In this document: positions 61,153 to 64,000 of the stretch, piece by piece
Position numbering within the stretch: position 1 is the stretch's first letter
Layout: every line of letters starts with the position of its first letter
DNA from: Labyrinthula sp. Ha
Lineage: Eukaryota > Sar > Bigyra > Labyrinthulida > Labyrinthulaceae
Reading direction: 5' to 3'
Length of the DNA stretch: 64,000 nucleotides
NCBI GenBank assembly: GCA_015227615.1
Contig: JAALGZ010000018.1
Location: 124,001 to 188,000, forward strand
Made by a program: the position numbers and the translations under genes
The notes under the pieces: generated by a model
The model's database searches: none
What the model saw: only the letters and a program-made list of their open reading frames with translations
What the model was told of the DNA's origin: nothing

Positions 61153-61803
61153 ATGGGCCTATTAAACATGCTAAGAAAACTGAAAAAGTCAGACCATGAA
61201 GCAAGAATTCTAGTTCTGGGTAGATCTCTATTTGGTAATTATCTGTTAGGACTAGACAATGCTGGTAAGACTACGATCTTAAGGAAGCTTTCGGACGAAG
61301 GTAAGTTTCCTTGAAAATTTAATGTTTAGAAGCGGATGAAATAATGCCTACACAAGGTTTCAACATCAAATCAATAGATTCAAATGGTTTTAAGCTTCAT
61401 GTTTGGGACATTGGTGGTCAGAAGAAAATCAGACCATACTGGAGAAATTACTTTGAAAACACTGATGCTTTGGGTAATCCATTGGTCTTGAAAAATTTTA
61501 GTCTATGTTGTCGATAGCGCAGATAATGAGAGAATTGAAGAGTGCCAAGAAGAATTAAGTACTTTACTTAATGAGAAAAGGCTCTTTGGGGTTCCACTTC
61601 TTGTATTTGCAAACAAACAAGACTTGCTTAGTGCGCTTACAGCGGATGAGATTGCAGATAAGTTAGGTATTGTAGAAATTGATGACAGAGCTTATCAGAT
61701 AAACAGTTGCTCTGCAAAGACTGGAGAAGGACTTTCCCTTGGAATGGAATGGGTTGTGGAACAGATAGGAGATGATGATGAAGAAGACAATTGTGGAAAA
61801 TAA
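61153..61803 (+). CDS. ARL3: ARL3 small GTPase (four exons)
   Basis: I assemble 187 residues from exons 61153-61219, 61250-61300, 61330-61473 and 61502-61803, with GT-AG introns of 30, 29 and 28 nt. The protein starts [12 protein letters not shown] and has the P-loop GLDNAGKT at 23-30, switch I Thr47 in PTQGFNIKS, switch [22 protein letters not shown] at 65-84, NKQD at 125-128 and SCSAKTGE for the base-binding loop. PTQGFNIKS and [13 protein letters not shown] favour ARL3 over ARL2 (PTLGFNIKT, WDVGGQKSLRSYW). ARL3 releases lipid-modified cargo from UNC119/PDE6D carriers in cilia, after activation by ARL13B. Gly2 is present but ARL3 proteins are usually not myristoylated. The C-terminus is Asp/Glu-rich. 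All catalytic residues are intact. Confidence 0.95.
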
Positions 61804-63299
61804 CTAAAAAAACTAGATTGTAGACTAACTCACTTCATTAGTAGACATTGAACTCAACTATATGTAAACCGGAAAAATTTATATTCCTTAGCGTAGAACA
61901 ATTACATTGTAATTATATGCCATATTGTCTAAAGAAAACAACCTACCTACTCGTTTGTTTCTGTTAGCTCCAATGTTTTCTCTTAGCTTTCTGTATTCTT
62001 AGCTTGATTAAACTTAGAACAACTAGCCTAATAAGCTATTTAGTCATGATAGAGACAATTTTCTTAGCGCTACTACTTAAAAGTAGGAATTTATTCCGAA
62101 TTATTAGTGATTTACCAACCAAATATTAACATAAAATGCTCTTAATGATAATCACTAATGGTTACAGAAATATTTTGATTGACTAACAATAGTTCATTAA
62201 CTCGCAAAACGCAATTGATATACACAGCCATGATAAGAAAGATGCAAAATTTTCCCATTGTTTTTTTACAACCCAAGAAAAGCTTGTAAAATGGGAAATA
62301 TTGCCCGACTGTCTTCTATTCCCAGAATATTCCCGAGCTACCTAGCAATTATAAACAGATTATTATAAGGTTCATACAGGAAATAATTTTTGGTAATATC
62401 ATGCGTTGCCATGTGCCCCAACCTTGCAATGATAGTCAGTTGATTGTCTAAAATCAAGCAAAATGGTTTTTCAATATTCATTATTATCAGAAACAAAATG
62501 TGGTTAAATAATCTGCGGATAAACTATAAGTAAATCTAACCCGAACCCTACCTATCTTTGATTGACTCCTTAGTCATGGACGATAATTACTCTGCAGTGA
62601 TCCTTATTTAAGTTAGGTAGTAAGAACATGTAGTTGATTATATTGTTTAGTTTGGTATTGGTTATATATTAGGACCATACCATAACTTAAATGTTAAGAA
62701 GACATAAATAAGATAAACTCAATTCAACATAGATGCGTTACGCTTTGGGTTCCAGTTTTTTACTCCAGAGATAGATACTGTTCCTAACGTGATTGGTTAG
62801 AGCGATCTCCCAAAAAGAATCACCTTGGCCTGAATTAGTGATGCGCAGAATACTGATTTCCCATACCTCGGAAAATTTCGAATTACGCTGAGAGAATAAT
62901 ATAAGACAGATTCCAAATCAAAATCATGAAAAAAAAACGTAGGAAAAACTAAACCAAAAGGACGGACCTTCAACCCAAGGTTCAAAACAGCGAAGTAGAA
63001 AAACCAAGTGAAGCTTTTAGAAAATGAACTGCAGCCAGCTACTTTATCTCAGAAGAAATGATCTAGGAGATAAGTAGGCTTGCCAGTGAACACTTCAAGC
63101 GGAAAATTCGTGCTCCTCGCCACTGGAATTAGATAAAATGCTATGCTAAGTGGGATTAGAGCTGTGAAAGACTTAATAGAGGCAAGACAAAATACAGTTC
63201 CGAGAAAATTTCATAGTTTGAACTTAACATTAAACTAAATCTTAAAACATCTAAGTACATTTTTGTCATAATTAAAGAAAAACACTGCAGCAAGGAGAT
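61804..63299. other. Intergenic downstream of ARL3
   Basis: This AT-rich stretch shows no gene. A minus-strand frame at 62985-62797 has no family resemblance. The right part may already include degraded retroelement sequence. Confidence 0.4.
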
Positions 63300-64000
63300 C
63301 AAAGTGCTTGGAAAGGTTAGAATTACGCTCAAGAACTTACAGCAAAGAAATTAAAAATGATTAAGCACTTAGCAGTTGCCTACAGTGGAATTGCAGCAGC
63401 AGATGTTGCTCTTCATCGTAATTTTCAGGCAGTTTATTTATCAAGAAACAAGTAAAAAGAATTGTAACAAAAGCTACAGAAGGAGTTGATTCAAAGAAAA
63501 ATAATAATTTTAAGAAGGAATTCACCTGTGGCAAAAAATGCCTAGAAGGTGACAGAAGATTTGATCTGAATTGAGATTATCCAAACTAGGCAAAGCTATT
63601 CTAAATGGATACAGCTTCCAAGAATACCTATAAAATAAGTTAAGAAATGTAGACGGTAATAGAATCCAGGTGGATACTACCTATGGCATCAGCAAATATA
63701 GGCTGGCAGCATTATCCCCTTTCGAGCTAGATTGCTTTCTGAAAACAATAAATTTTGTATGTACAATGATGGAATGCGAGTTAAGCACTGATGTCATCAA
63801 GGGTCTGAACATAAGGGATCTGGACAACGCAGAGATAATCATGGCAGATGGGAGCAACCAACTGGAGGATGCAGTAGAGATAATTAGTGTCTCACATGTT
63901 CTCTGTAAAAAAAATTGGTTAGCCACATTGGACTCAGTTGCATTCTAAACCAAGGGCAGTAAAAGGATGAAGTTAAACTCTAACTTGCGGGTTGCATTGA
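63300..64000 (+). mobile_element. LTR retrotransposon fossil (gag/protease region), truncated by the window edge
   Basis: Near 63510-63560 a Cys/Lys/Phe text suggests a nucleocapsid-type zinc-finger neighbourhood, and the block 63670-63948 contains AEIIMADGSNQL-like text characteristic of the retropepsin region of Ty3/gypsy-type polyproteins. It is broken several times and no LTR is visible, so the age is probably considerable. The element may continue beyond the right edge. Confidence 0.4.

Noticed and set aside
1-64000. CRISPR arrays, prokaryotic operons or defence systems
   Set aside because: No spaced direct repeats or bacterial gene organisation are present; spliced nuclear genes show the DNA is eukaryotic.

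Overview
The window is nuclear DNA of a microbial eukaryote. Genes carry GT-AG introns, and the proteins include clathrin heavy chain, a RAD9 checkpoint clamp subunit and an ARL3 GTPase. Introns are extraordinarily short: 13 of the 14 I could place are 28-35 nt and one is 59 nt. ARL3 suggests an organism that makes, or recently made, cilia or flagella. Very short introns together with a signal-anchored choice-of-anchor B/ShKT-type protein would fit a stramenopile-like protist (Blastocystis has introns near 30 nt), but the lineage is an inference. Stop codons TAA, TAG and TGA are all used normally.

Layout: genes sit in tight islands separated by long AT-rich deserts. Island 1 (0.3-7.1 kb) has an endonuclease/exonuclease/phosphatase-fold enzyme converging on clathrin heavy chain. 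From 7.1 to 16 kb there is a MITE and otherwise no convincing gene. At 16.0-18.0 kb lies a broken choice-of-anchor B surface-protein gene. From 18 to 25.3 kb there are relics: a bromodomain-like fragment, a Ty1/copia fossil, a MITE and one copy of an ~0.8 kb dispersed repeat. At 25.3-26.5 kb is a type II membrane protein of unknown function. Island 2 (30.6-33.6 kb) has a BMT5-like methyltransferase, a Nudix hydrolase whose stop codon lies 2 bp from it, and a divergent polyproline protein. From 33.6 to 46.9 kb is a desert with a cluster of exon-like blocks on the minus strand (41.3-43.7 kb). Island 3 (46.9-50.7 kb) has a large low-complexity nuclear-type protein converging on a three-exon 2-oxoglutarate oxygenase. 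From 50.7 to 59.2 kb lie the inverted second copy of the dispersed repeat, two MITEs and a decayed coding block. Island 4 (59.2-61.8 kb) is RAD9 (nine exons), a GIY-YIG nuclease (two exons) and ARL3 (four exons), all packed within 2.7 kb. An LTR-retrotransposon fossil runs off the right edge.

No single pathway links the islands. The clearest functional neighbourhood is island 4, where a checkpoint clamp gene and a GIY-YIG nuclease gene are 42 bp apart on one strand and share a promoter region with ARL3. The most notable observations are the uniform ~30-nt introns (which hide whole genes from simple open-frame searches), a MITE family, and a GGCC-palindrome found both in MITE copies and next to gene starts.
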